The position numbers and the translations under genes are program-made. Shown here in pieces: positions 19,188 to 26,881 of a DNA stretch of 64,000 nt (positions are counted from its first letter, which is position 1; each line of letters begins with the position of its first letter). The notes under the pieces were generated by a model. That model saw only the letters and a program-made list of their open reading frames with translations. It made no database searches and was not told the origin of the DNA. The DNA is from Variovorax sp. E3 (GTDB lineage Bacteria; Pseudomonadota; Gammaproteobacteria; Burkholderiales; Burkholderiaceae_C), in assembly GCF_016082275.1 (NCBI RefSeq), contig NZ_MOWM01000024.1, positions 1 to 64,000 of the forward strand. Direction: 5' to 3'.

Positions 19188-19679
19188 TCATGCCACTGTG
19201 CGCTGAATCGAGCTCGCGTTAACGCTCCAAGCCGTCCGAAGGCCCGGGTTGCAATCCGGCAGTCTGGATGTCTTCAGGTCTGGATAAATCTGGATCGCGG
19301 CGAAGTCATTGACATCAACGTCGGAGCTCTTCTTTTCGCGGTAGCTGTGCGCAAACTTTTCAACATCGAGGGGAGCGGGAAAAAGAGTCTTCAGTGCGAG
19401 CGCCACGTTGTCGGCACGCATTCTTGCGAGTTGCATTGCCTCTTTCGGCGTTCTCTCGGGCGGCTTGGCGGTAGCGCCGGCTTCGACGCCTGCACTCGTG
19501 TACTTCGCAAACATCGCGTTCGCATTGCCAATCCATCCGGCCAGCCGAGCGATCTGAGTGCGATCCAGGTCCGCAGAGCCGTCCGCAAACGTCAGCGTGA
19601 TCTGAATGATTCGCTGGCATGCCGAGGCGCAGTTGCAAGCGGTGAATAGCGCCAGCATCAGAAGCCACTTAGCTCGCAT
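19188..19679 (-). CDS. Putative periplasmic immunity protein for the adjacent PAAR effector
   Basis: The family is unknown to me. The ATG at 19679 overlaps the 3' end of the effector gene by 11 bases, so the two are translationally coupled. Residues 1-20 (MRAKWLLMLALFTACNCASA) form an export signal; LFTAC might also act as a weak lipobox. The mature part has an OmpA-like flavour (ITLTFADGSADLDRTQIARL, later MRADNVALALK) but is too divergent to assign. Position directly after a secreted-type metallopeptidase toxin, with an export signal, fits an immunity protein guarding the periplasm. GC is moderate, like the effector and below the flanks. Confidence 0.6.
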   Translation of the reverse strand: MRAKWLLMLALFTACNCASACQRIIQITLTFADGSADLDRTQIARLAGWIGNANAMFAKYTSAGVEAGATAKPPERTPKEAMQLARMRADNVALALKTLFPAPLDVEKFAHSYREKKSSDVDVNDFAAIQIYPDLKTSRLPDCNPGLRTAWSVNASSIQRTVA

Positions 19680-20672
19680 AGAACACCTCGTCCCATACAA
19701 CATAGCCCGCGATACTGTCCGCGTTGGTTTTCATGCCCCGAGGGTCCGCTTCCGCTGCCGCACGAGCTGGGCCCAAGTGGTTCAGCGTATCGAAGCTGCC
19801 AAAAGTATCGTTGAAGTGCGTTACTTCATGGATGAGCGTCGATAGCTGTGAATCGAGATTCGCGGAAACGTCGCGCAGAGCGCAAAACGAGACGTTGATT
19901 GCGATGGTTCGCGTCGCAATGTCCGGCTTGCAGACCATTGCGATCGTACTTTGATCATGCTTTGGCACGATGCAGCCGAGCTCTTTGCCCTCATCAGTGA
20001 GGCGAACAAAATTCTTGCAAGCCAGTCCTCTCAGCACCGATTCGCTCGATGCCAAACCCTTCTGCAGATATTCCCGCATGGACTGGTCGGCGACACCAAA
20101 CCATTCCTTTACCCGCGACATATCGCTCATGTTCCAACGTGCCAATTCGGGGAGGCGCTTCTTAGCGATGAGCGATACCGCCTTGTCTCGCAAATCCAGC
20201 ATCGTGTTGCAGAACTGCCTGTTGGTCATGTTGGGGCAGATGTTTTCTGTTTGCTCCGCCTCGGGCGGGTGAGTCACCCCCGCATCGACCAGCTTCTTGC
20301 TGGCCGCAACGGCCATGGCATTTCCGGAGAGCCATCCCGGCGATGCGATCAAGCTGGCGCTGAAAGCCCCAACTGCTGCGGCCATGCCGTCATCGTAGGT
20401 GGCCGAATGCTGTAGCGTAGCCACGAGCGACGGTGGAACGGGGCAATGGCACATCACGCATCGCCCTCCAGTGCTGCCTCCGAAATGAATTGCGGCCGCC
20501 TTGGCCCTCCCGCCTTGGCGATGATGCCGACGCTGTTGCATCCCTCGCAGTAAGCCCGGCCGCCGATCAAGGCGACCCGATGGCCGTAGAGATCGAACAT
20601 CGGGCCGTCGTACGGCAGGACTCTGCCGCCAGAAGTCGGTGGATCGCCGACCACAAGAATCTTTCGGTCCAT
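19669..20672 (-). CDS. PAAR-domain T6SS effector with M35-like (aspzincin) metallopeptidase domain (one frame change)
   Basis: About 334 aa after repair. The ATG at 20672 has a GGAGG site. Residues 1-80 are a PAAR domain (MDRKILVVGDPPTSGGRVLP, VALIGGRAYCEGCNSVGIIA), which caps the VgrG spike of type VI secretion systems. The frame changes near 20455, where one missing G in GATGCGTGATG separates ALEGDA from VMCHCPVPPS; both halves fit one protein. The C-terminal domain has the zinc site LIHEVTH (about 281-285) and, downstream, TNADSIAGYV, as in lysine-specific/aspzincin M35-type peptidases. No other T6SS gene is in the window, so it is an orphan effector. The toxic role is inferred from the architecture and the coupled downstream gene. 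Confidence 0.78.
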
Positions 20673-20959
20673 TTCATACCCTCCGAGTTGATGACTGGGG
20701 AGATGTACGTGGTGGAGGCCGCTAACACTGTTGTCTATGGTCAATCTGGTGGGCGTTTCTCACGATGAAGAGCGCTTTCGATCCGCGGCCGTCGCTGCGG
20801 GGCATCAGTTCCTCGCCGCAAACCAGCTGTGCACGCTCTCTTGAGAAAAATGGAAGCTTTCAAGGATTTTTTGCATCCCCTGCATCCAAACGCACCCCTG
20901 CCGTGTAGACCCTCCAGCAGCGAGGAGCTGCTGCCCATCTACAACCCAGGAGTAATTCC

Positions 20960-21526
20960 ATGCACACCTCCCGTTCCATCGCCGTGCTCGGCGCCGTTTC
21001 CGCTGCCGCATTGCTCACCGCCTGCGGCTCGATGTCCTCGGGCTCGATGGCCCCGGCCTTCAACCAGTCCAGCCTGCCCCCCACCATCCAGGTGCCGGCC
21101 GGCCACAAGGTCGCCATGGAAACCGTGGGCAAGGGCGACATCACCTACGAATGCCGCGACAAGGCCAACGCCCCCGGCCAGACCGAGTGGGTGTTCGTCG
21201 GCCCCGACGCCAAGCTGTGGGACCGCGGCGGCAAGCAGGTCGGCAAGTACTACGGCCCGCCGGCCACCTGGGAGTCGATGGACGGCTCCAAGCTCACGGC
21301 CACGCAACTGGCCGTCGCACCCTCGGGCCCGACCAGCCTGCCGTTCCAGCTCGTCAAGGCCAACCCGGCCACGGGCTCGGGCGCGATGACCGGCGTGACC
21401 TACATCCAGCGCGTGGCCCTGCAAGGCGGCGTGGCACCGGCGGCCGTGCCCTGCACGCCGGCCACCAAGGGCCAGAAGCAGGTCGTGCAATACCAGGCCG
21501 ACTACATCTTCTGGAAGGCGTCCTGA
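20960..21526 (+). CDS. DUF3455 lipoprotein
   Basis: The 188-aa protein begins with a lipoprotein signal (lipobox LTAC, MHTSRSIAVLGAVSAAALLTAC). DUF3455 sequence follows: PPTIQVPAGHKVAMETVGKG, ECRD, WVFVGPDAKLWD, the GKYYGPPATWES core, and a C-terminal TYIQRVALQGGVAP-PC-QYQADYIFW. Function is unknown; the family is often found beside ECF sigma genes. The ATG at 20960 has an AGGAG site. A short CAGCAG/CTGCTG hairpin lies about 30 bases upstream. The leader region 20673-20959 holds no other gene. Confidence 0.85.
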   Translation: MHTSRSIAVLGAVSAAALLTACGSMSSGSMAPAFNQSSLPPTIQVPAGHKVAMETVGKGDITYECRDKANAPGQTEWVFVGPDAKLWDRGGKQVGKYYGPPATWESMDGSKLTATQLAVAPSGPTSLPFQLVKANPATGSGAMTGVTYIQRVALQGGVAPAAVPCTPATKGQKQVVQYQADYIFWKAS

Positions 21527-21576
21527 TCGTCGGGTGATTCCACGGCGCGGGCCGCAGGCTCCACTACCATCGGGCC

Positions 21577-22149
21577 GTGCAGAACCCGCCCCCCACCACG
21601 CCCTTCGACTACGACGCCGCCCTCATGGCATGCGCCCGCGGCGATCGTCTGGCTCTGCAGCAGCTCTACCAGCGCGAGAGCCGCTACCTGATGGGCGTGG
21701 CGCTGCGCATCGTGCGCCAGCGCCAACAGGCCGAAGACGTGCTGCACGACGCCTTCATCAGCATCTGGCAGCGCGCCGAGACCTTCAACCCGGCGCGCGG
21801 TGAAGGCCGGGGCTGGATCTACAGCGTGGTGCGCAATGCCGCGCTGAACATGGTGCGCAGCGGCGCGCGCCAGGTGGACGTGAGCGAAGACGCGGCCGAA
21901 GCCATCGACGACCGGGCCGCGCTCGCGGCCTACGCGTCGTCGGCCGATCCGTTCGAGCTGCGCGCCGACCTCGGCAAGCTCGAAGGTTGCCTGGGCGGGC
22001 TGGAGCCGGCGCGGCGCGACTGCATCCTCTATGCGTATGTCGAAGGCTGCTCGCACGGCGAAATCGCCGAGCGGCTGCACACGCCGCTGGGCACGGTGAA
22101 GTCGTGGATCCAGCGCGGCATGCGCGCGCTGCGGGAGTGCATGGCATGA
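21577..22149 (+). CDS. ECF-family RNA polymerase sigma factor
   Basis: The 190-aa protein starts at a GTG. Region 2 (LQQLYQRESRYLMGVALRIV, QAEDVLHDAFISIWQRAETF) and region 4 (CSHGEIAERLHTPLGTVKSW) are both intact, with no region 3, as in ECF sigma factors. Its stop codon overlaps the start of the anti-sigma gene (ATGA), and it lies just after the DUF3455 gene. It should direct transcription of an envelope stress or related regulon, probably including the DUF3455 gene, when released from its anti-sigma factor. Confidence 0.93.
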   Translation: MQNPPPTTPFDYDAALMACARGDRLALQQLYQRESRYLMGVALRIVRQRQQAEDVLHDAFISIWQRAETFNPARGEGRGWIYSVVRNAALNMVRSGARQVDVSEDAAEAIDDRAALAAYASSADPFELRADLGKLEGCLGGLEPARRDCILYAYVEGCSHGEIAERLHTPLGTVKSWIQRGMRALRECMA

Positions 22150-22880
22150 GCAGCAGCACGAGCACCGGCACCGCCGAAGAAGACACCATCGACGCGCTGG
22201 CCGGCGAGTACGTGCTGGGCACGCTGTCGGCCCCCGCGCGCGCGGCGGTCGAAGCCCGCATGCGCAACGAGCCCGCGCTGTGCGAAGCGGTGCAGGCGTG
22301 GGAAGCACGGCTGCTGCCGCTGACCTCGCTCGCCGCGCCGGCCGACCCGTCGCCCGCGCTCTGGTCGCGCATCGAGCGCACGCTGGGCAGCGCCGACGCT
22401 CCGCAAAAAGCAAAGCCGGCGCGCGCATCGGGCTTCGCGAACTGGTGGAACAACCTGCAGCTCTGGCGCGGCCTGGCCGCCGGCGGGTTCGCCGCTGCGG
22501 CATTGATGGTCGCCGTGCTCGTCACGCGTCCGCCGCCCACGCCGCAGTACATGGTGGTGCTGGTCGCCCCGCAGGACAAGTCGCCGGGCTGGGTGATCCA
22601 GACCACGTCGTCGCGCCAGCTGAGCCTGGTGCCGCTGGGCACGATCGAGGTGCCGCCGCAGAAGACGCTGCAGTTCTGGACCAAGGCCGACCAGTGGCGC
22701 GGCCCGGTGTCGCTGGGGCTGGTCAAGCAGGGCCAGACACTGCGCATCCCCATCGACAAGCTGCCGCCGCTGGAGCCGAACCAGCTGTTCGAGCTCACGC
22801 TGGAGCCCGAGAACGGCTCGCCGATCGACCGCCCGACCGGGCCGATCCAGTTCATCGGCCGCGCCGTCAAGGTGCTGTAG
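22146..22880 (+). CDS. RskA-type anti-sigma factor
   Basis: The 244-aa inner-membrane protein has a short cytoplasmic anti-sigma region (DTIDALAGEYVLGTLSAPAR), one membrane segment at about residues 110-128 (LAAGGFAAAALMVAVLV), and a periplasmic RskA C-terminal domain (SPGWVIQTTSS, LGTIEVPPQKTLQFW, GPIQFIGRAVKVL). This is the usual partner of SigK-like ECF sigmas, controlled by regulated proteolysis. Translation is coupled to the sigma gene. Its last 14 bases overlap the end of the convergent MFS gene. Confidence 0.9.
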   Translation: MSSSTSTGTAEEDTIDALAGEYVLGTLSAPARAAVEARMRNEPALCEAVQAWEARLLPLTSLAAPADPSPALWSRIERTLGSADAPQKAKPARASGFANWWNNLQLWRGLAAGGFAAAALMVAVLVTRPPPTPQYMVVLVAPQDKSPGWVIQTTSSRQLSLVPLGTIEVPPQKTLQFWTKADQWRGPVSLGLVKQGQTLRIPIDKLPPLEPNQLFELTLEPENGSPIDRPTGPIQFIGRAVKVL

Positions 22881-24075
22881 TCGTCGTCGCAGTCGTTGCC
22901 GCGGCCTTGGCGCGCCGCGCGAGGGCGGCGGCGGCAAGGCCGATGACGCCCACCAGCAGGCACAGCCCGAAGATCACGCCGCGCGTTTGCGTTGCATCGG
23001 CGAACGCGCCGACGACCAGCCCCGCGATCGGCTGCGTGAGGTTGTTCAGCAGCACGATCACGCCCGTGGTCTTGCCGTAGTCCCTGGCCGGAATGATCCG
23101 TTGCCGGTGAATGCGGATGTAGATGCTGAACATCTTGTCGAACCCGACCACCAGCAGGAAGCCCGCTGCATAGCCCCAGTGGCTGGTGCTCGCGGCCGTG
23201 AGCAGGCCGCCGCCGAAGATCAGCAGGTAGGCGGCAACGCCCATGCGCTTCAGCGCGATCGAGCCGCGGATGATCGCCAGCAGGATCACGATGGTGGCCA
23301 CGGCGCCCAGCGTCTGCAGCGTCGCGTAGTAGGTGGCCGAGCGGTGGTGCAGCCCCGTGACCATCGCGGCGGACGAGGCCAGCGTGGTGCCGAGCATCAG
23401 GTTCACGCCCGAGGTCAGCAGCGTCAGGCGCAGCAGGCCGGGCAGGCGCCACACATGGCCGAGGGCGGTGGCAATGGGTTGCAGGAAGTGGCCCGGCTCG
23501 CCCTGCGGCTCATGCAACTGCAAGGGGTTGCCGCGCCGCCAGTACGCGGTCGCCACGTCGGCCAGCAGAAAGAACGCGGCCGCCGCGCCCACCACCGCCT
23601 GCCACGGCCACAGCGCGAACAGGGCCGCAGCCACCAGCGGGCCGAGCACCATGCCGGTCTGCTCGGCGGTCTGCGCATAGGCCAGCACCTTGTCGAAGCC
23701 CTGGCCGTTGGCAATCTGCGGCAGCATCACCTCGCGCGCCATCACGCCTTGGGTGGTGAGCACGCCGCACACGGCCGACAGGCCCACCAGCCACCCGATG
23801 CCGCCGATGGCCTCGTTGGCCAGTACGCCGAGCACGCAGATCAGCGCGCGAAAAATCTGGCTCGCGCGCAGCAGCTTGAGCGGCGACACCCGGTCGCACA
23901 GCGCGCCGCAAACGGGAAACGACAAGAAGCGCGGCAGCGTCTCGGCCGCGAAGGCGTAGCCCGACCACGCCACGTCCTGCGTCACCTGGAACACCACCAG
24001 CGGCACCAGGAACAGCAGGATCTGGTCGGCCAGCTTGGAGAGGAACAGCGAGGCGAGGAAGGCCGGGAACTTCAT
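22867..24075 (-). CDS. MFS transporter of unknown substrate
   Basis: I chose the ATG at 24075 (MKFPAFLASLFLSKLADQIL), giving 402 aa and about twelve membrane segments. The frame remains open upstream to 24171, but that stretch is Arg/Pro-rich and looks non-coding. SKLADQILLFLVPLVVF and LCDRVSPLKLL in loop 2-3 are MFS features; it is closest to the MFS_3/EntS-like exporters. The tail ends in a Thr run. It is divergent from the isomerase gene at 24170. Confidence 0.82.
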   Translation of the reverse strand: MKFPAFLASLFLSKLADQILLFLVPLVVFQVTQDVAWSGYAFAAETLPRFLSFPVCGALCDRVSPLKLLRASQIFRALICVLGVLANEAIGGIGWLVGLSAVCGVLTTQGVMAREVMLPQIANGQGFDKVLAYAQTAEQTGMVLGPLVAAALFALWPWQAVVGAAAAFFLLADVATAYWRRGNPLQLHEPQGEPGHFLQPIATALGHVWRLPGLLRLTLLTSGVNLMLGTTLASSAAMVTGLHHRSATYYATLQTLGAVATIVILLAIIRGSIALKRMGVAAYLLIFGGGLLTAASTSHWGYAAGFLLVVGFDKMFSIYIRIHRQRIIPARDYGKTTGVIVLLNNLTQPIAGLVVGAFADATQTRGVIFGLCLLVGVIGLAAAALARRAKAAATTATTTTAP

Positions 24076-24169
24076 CGCCGTGCCCGCGCCGCCGGCGTGT
24101 GCGCCAACCCCGAAGGGAAAAGGGTGAGTGGCGCGGGGGCGGCGGGCATGTGCTGAAGATAATCGAAAC

Positions 24170-24799
24170 ATGATCGCGCTCGACTGCTACTACAGCCTCT
24201 CCTCGCCCTGGGCCTACCTGGGCGGCCCGCAACTTCAAGACATCGTGCGCCGCCACCACGTGCGGCTCGTGCTCAAGCCGTATGACTTCCAGGCGGTGGT
24301 GCCGCAGACCGGCGGCATTCCGCTGAAGACCCGGCCCGAACCGCGTCGCACCTACCACGCGCTGGAACTGGCGCGCTGGAGCGACTACCTCGGCATGCCG
24401 ATGAACCTGGCACCCGCGCACTACCCCAAGGGCGCGCCGAGCGACCCGAACTGGAACAAGTACCCGGGCTGGATGGTGATCGCCGCCCAGCTGCAGGGGC
24501 TCGACGCGCAGCCGCTGTCGCACGCGCTGCTGCGCGCGCTGTGGGCCGAAGAGCGCGACACCTCGCAGGCCGGGGTTCGCATTGCCGTGGCCGACGAGAA
24601 CGGCTACGACGGCGCCTCGCTGCAGGCGCTGGAGCAGTCGGCCGAAACGCTGGCAACCTACCGCGCCAACAGCGCCGAAGCGGTGGAGGCGGGCGTGTTC
24701 GGCGCGCCGACTTTCATCCTGAACGGCGAGCGCTTCTGGGGGCAGGACCGGTTGGCGTTCGTGGACCGGGCGCTGGACAAGCTGCGCGCGGCGGGCTGA
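24170..24799 (+). CDS. 2-hydroxychromene-2-carboxylate isomerase-like, DsbA-fold protein
   Basis: The 209-aa protein has the thioredoxin/kappa-GST fold of HCCA isomerases. YYSLSSPWAYLGGPQLQDIV at the N-terminus carries the serine that replaces the DsbA cysteine and binds glutathione. FGAPTFILNGERFWGQDRL near the C-terminus is the family's second hallmark. These enzymes isomerise aromatic ring-cleavage intermediates with glutathione. No aromatic degradation genes are adjacent, so the substrate is open. It starts at ATG 24170 and converges on the LysR-type gene. Confidence 0.88.
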   Translation: MIALDCYYSLSSPWAYLGGPQLQDIVRRHHVRLVLKPYDFQAVVPQTGGIPLKTRPEPRRTYHALELARWSDYLGMPMNLAPAHYPKGAPSDPNWNKYPGWMVIAAQLQGLDAQPLSHALLRALWAEERDTSQAGVRIAVADENGYDGASLQALEQSAETLATYRANSAEAVEAGVFGAPTFILNGERFWGQDRLAFVDRALDKLRAAG

Positions 24800-24811
24800 C
24801 GCCCTTTTCGC

Positions 24812-25729
24812 TCACAGCCCGACGGACGACCGCGGCAGCAGCGCCGGCACCAGCGTGCGGTTCATCCGCTCGCGCCACCAGCGCAGCGCCTGCCCTTGCG
24901 CGCCGGTCTTCCACGCCAGCCAGAAGGCCTCGGGCGCGCGCGGCTCCTCGGTGGGCAGCTCGACCAGCGTGCCGCGCTCCAGCTCGTTCAGGATGCAGGC
25001 GCGCGGCAGGAAGCCGTGGCCCAGCCCGGCGACCTGGCAGGCGATCTTCGCGGGCATCGACGGCACGGTGATGCGCGGCTGGCCGGCCAGCAGGCCGACG
25101 GTGCGGTCCGACAGCGTGCGCGCGCTGTCGCCCACCACGATGGCGTTGCAGTCCAGCAGGTCGCCGCGCTGCAGCGGTCGGCCGATGCGCGTGAGCGGGT
25201 GCGTGGGCGCCACGCAGAAGGCGAACTCCAGGCTGCCCACCGTCACCGCCTGGTAGCCGCCGCCGGCCGGGCCTTCGCCCGCGGCGATGACGATGTCGGC
25301 GCGCCCCTCGCGCAGCGCCTCCCAGCTGCCGGTGAGCGCCTCGCAGCCGATGCGCAGCCGCGTGCCGCAGCGCAGGTCTTCGAAGGCACGGATGTCGCTG
25401 ATGAGCGCGTGCGTGGGAATGAGCGAGTCGTGCACCAGCCGCAGCTCCGACTCGAAGCCGGTGGCGATCTGCCGCATGCGCGATTCGAGGTCGCTCGCGG
25501 CGCCGAGCAGCCAGCGCCCCTCCTTGAGCATTTCTTCGCCGGCGGGCGTGAGCGCCACGCGCGGGCCGTTGCGCTCGAACAGCAGCATGCCCAGCTGCTC
25601 TTCGAGCTTGCCCACGGCATACGAGATGGTGGAGGGCACCTTGTTCAGGCGCGTGGCGGCGGCGGCGAAGGAGCCGTGGCGCGCGATGGCGTCGACGACC
25701 TCGATGGCTTCCAGGCTGAGTTTGAGCAC
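24812..25729 (-). CDS. LysR-family regulator, divergent from the amidohydrolase operon
   Basis: The GTG at 25729 (MLKLSLEAIEVVDAIARHGS) gives 305 aa. The winged HTH (SFAAAATRLNKVPSTISYAV, KLEEQLGMLLFERNGPRVAL) and a full substrate-binding domain (DIVIAAGEGPAGG; CQVAGLGHGFLPRACI) are present. It is transcribed away from the isochorismatase-like gene at 25923, so it most likely controls that five-gene operon in response to a metabolite. Confidence 0.9.
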   Translation of the reverse strand: MLKLSLEAIEVVDAIARHGSFAAAATRLNKVPSTISYAVGKLEEQLGMLLFERNGPRVALTPAGEEMLKEGRWLLGAASDLESRMRQIATGFESELRLVHDSLIPTHALISDIRAFEDLRCGTRLRIGCEALTGSWEALREGRADIVIAAGEGPAGGGYQAVTVGSLEFAFCVAPTHPLTRIGRPLQRGDLLDCNAIVVGDSARTLSDRTVGLLAGQPRITVPSMPAKIACQVAGLGHGFLPRACILNELERGTLVELPTEEPRAPEAFWLAWKTGAQGQALRWWRERMNRTLVPALLPRSSVGL

Positions 25730-25922
25730 GCGGCGTTCCTTGCTGAAAACGGTGAAAAAAGAAGATTCGAAAAATTCGATTGTCAGGGATGAAAAGTTTC
25801 GTCGATGGCGGCTGTGCCGGCACCGATGATTCAGCCCATGCCAAGGGAATTCTCTCCCGAAGCGGATTGTGAATTCAATCGAATCAGTCATCGCCCCGTC
25901 ATTCAACCCCAGGAGTTTTTTC

Positions 25923-26576
25923 ATGTCCATCCAAGCCACCCCCACCGCCGGCGCCAAGTTGCTCACCCCCATCGACCACACGCTGGTGATGATCGACTTC
26001 CAGTCGCAGATGGCCTTTGCCACGCACTCGATCGACGCCGTGAACCTGCGCAACAACGCCGCGCTGGTGGCGCAGGCGGCGGCCGGCTTCGGCGTGTCGA
26101 CCATCCTCACGACCGTGGCCGAGAAGAGTTTTTCGGGCCCGATGTTCAGCGAGATCACCGACGCGTTCCCCGGCCAGAAGATGCTCGACCGCACCTCGAT
26201 GAACACCTGGGAAGACGCCGCCGTGATCGAGCGCGTGAACCAGATCGGCAAGCCGCGCATCGTGCTGTCGGGCCTGTGGACCAGCGTGTGCATCGTGGGC
26301 CCGGCCCTCTCCGCGCTGGACCAGGGCTTCGAGGTGTACGTGATCGCCGACGCCTGCGGCGACGTGTCCACCGAGGCGCACAACCGCGCGATGGAGCGCA
26401 TGGTGCAGGCCGGCGCGCAGCCGATGACCTCGCTGCAATACCTGCTCGAGCTGCAGCGCGACTGGGCCCGCGGCGACACCTACGAGCTGACCACCGGCAT
26501 CGCCAAAAAGGTCGGCGGCGCCTACGGCCTGGGCGTGACCTACGCCAAGACCATGTTCGGCGCGCACGAAGGCTGA
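25923..26576 (+). CDS. Isochorismatase-like cysteine hydrolase (YcaC type)
   Basis: The 217-aa cytoplasmic hydrolase starts at ATG 25923 with an AGGAG site. Candidate catalytic residues are Asp25 (LVMIDFQSQMAF), a Lys in TTVAEKSFSGP, and Cys123 (GLWTSVCIVGPALSAL), the Asp-Lys-Cys triad of this family. The C-terminal half matches YcaC-like proteins (TSLQYLLELQRDWAR; GGAYGLGVTYAKTMFG). It is first in the operon with the XapX, amidohydrolase, DoxX and MFS genes. The substrate is unknown; amide or nitrile-derived compounds would fit the amidohydrolase. Confidence 0.9.
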   Translation: MSIQATPTAGAKLLTPIDHTLVMIDFQSQMAFATHSIDAVNLRNNAALVAQAAAGFGVSTILTTVAEKSFSGPMFSEITDAFPGQKMLDRTSMNTWEDAAVIERVNQIGKPRIVLSGLWTSVCIVGPALSALDQGFEVYVIADACGDVSTEAHNRAMERMVQAGAQPMTSLQYLLELQRDWARGDTYELTTGIAKKVGGAYGLGVTYAKTMFGAHEG

Positions 26577-26593
26577 AAGCCCGGGTGAAGCAG

Positions 26594-26881
26594 ATGAAGC
26601 CCTATGTCCTGTCGCTTGCGCTCGGCCTGTTGGTCGGCGTGATCTACGCACTGTTCCAGGTGCGTTCGCCGGCGCCGCCGGTCATCGCCCTGGTGGGGCT
26701 TCTGGGGATCCTGCTCGGCGAGCAGATCCCGCCGCTCATCAAGAGCGTGCTCAAGCCCGACGCCGTGGCCACCTCGTGGCTGCACCACCAGGTCAAGCCG
26801 CACGTGTTCGGCGAACTGCCGAAATGCCTGCCGACGCAAACCGCCGCCGAAACGTCCAACAAGGAGCCCCGCAATGGCTGA
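26594..26881 (+). CDS. XapX (DUF1427) small membrane protein
   Basis: The 95-aa protein has two hydrophobic helices (VLSLALGLLVGVIYALFQV and VIALVGLLGILLGEQIPP), the XapX pattern. About 45 hydrophilic residues follow that are longer than the minimal domain. Function is unknown. Its 3' end overlaps the amidohydrolase start by eight bases. A cofactor or transport role in this operon is possible but unproven. Confidence 0.85.
   Translation: MKPYVLSLALGLLVGVIYALFQVRSPAPPVIALVGLLGILLGEQIPPLIKSVLKPDAVATSWLHHQVKPHVFGELPKCLPTQTAAETSNKEPRNG

Noticed and set aside
19188..20672. A complete type VI secretion cluster near the PAAR effector
   Set aside because: No VgrG, Hcp, TssB/C or ClpV-like gene is found in the window; only the orphan effector pair is present.
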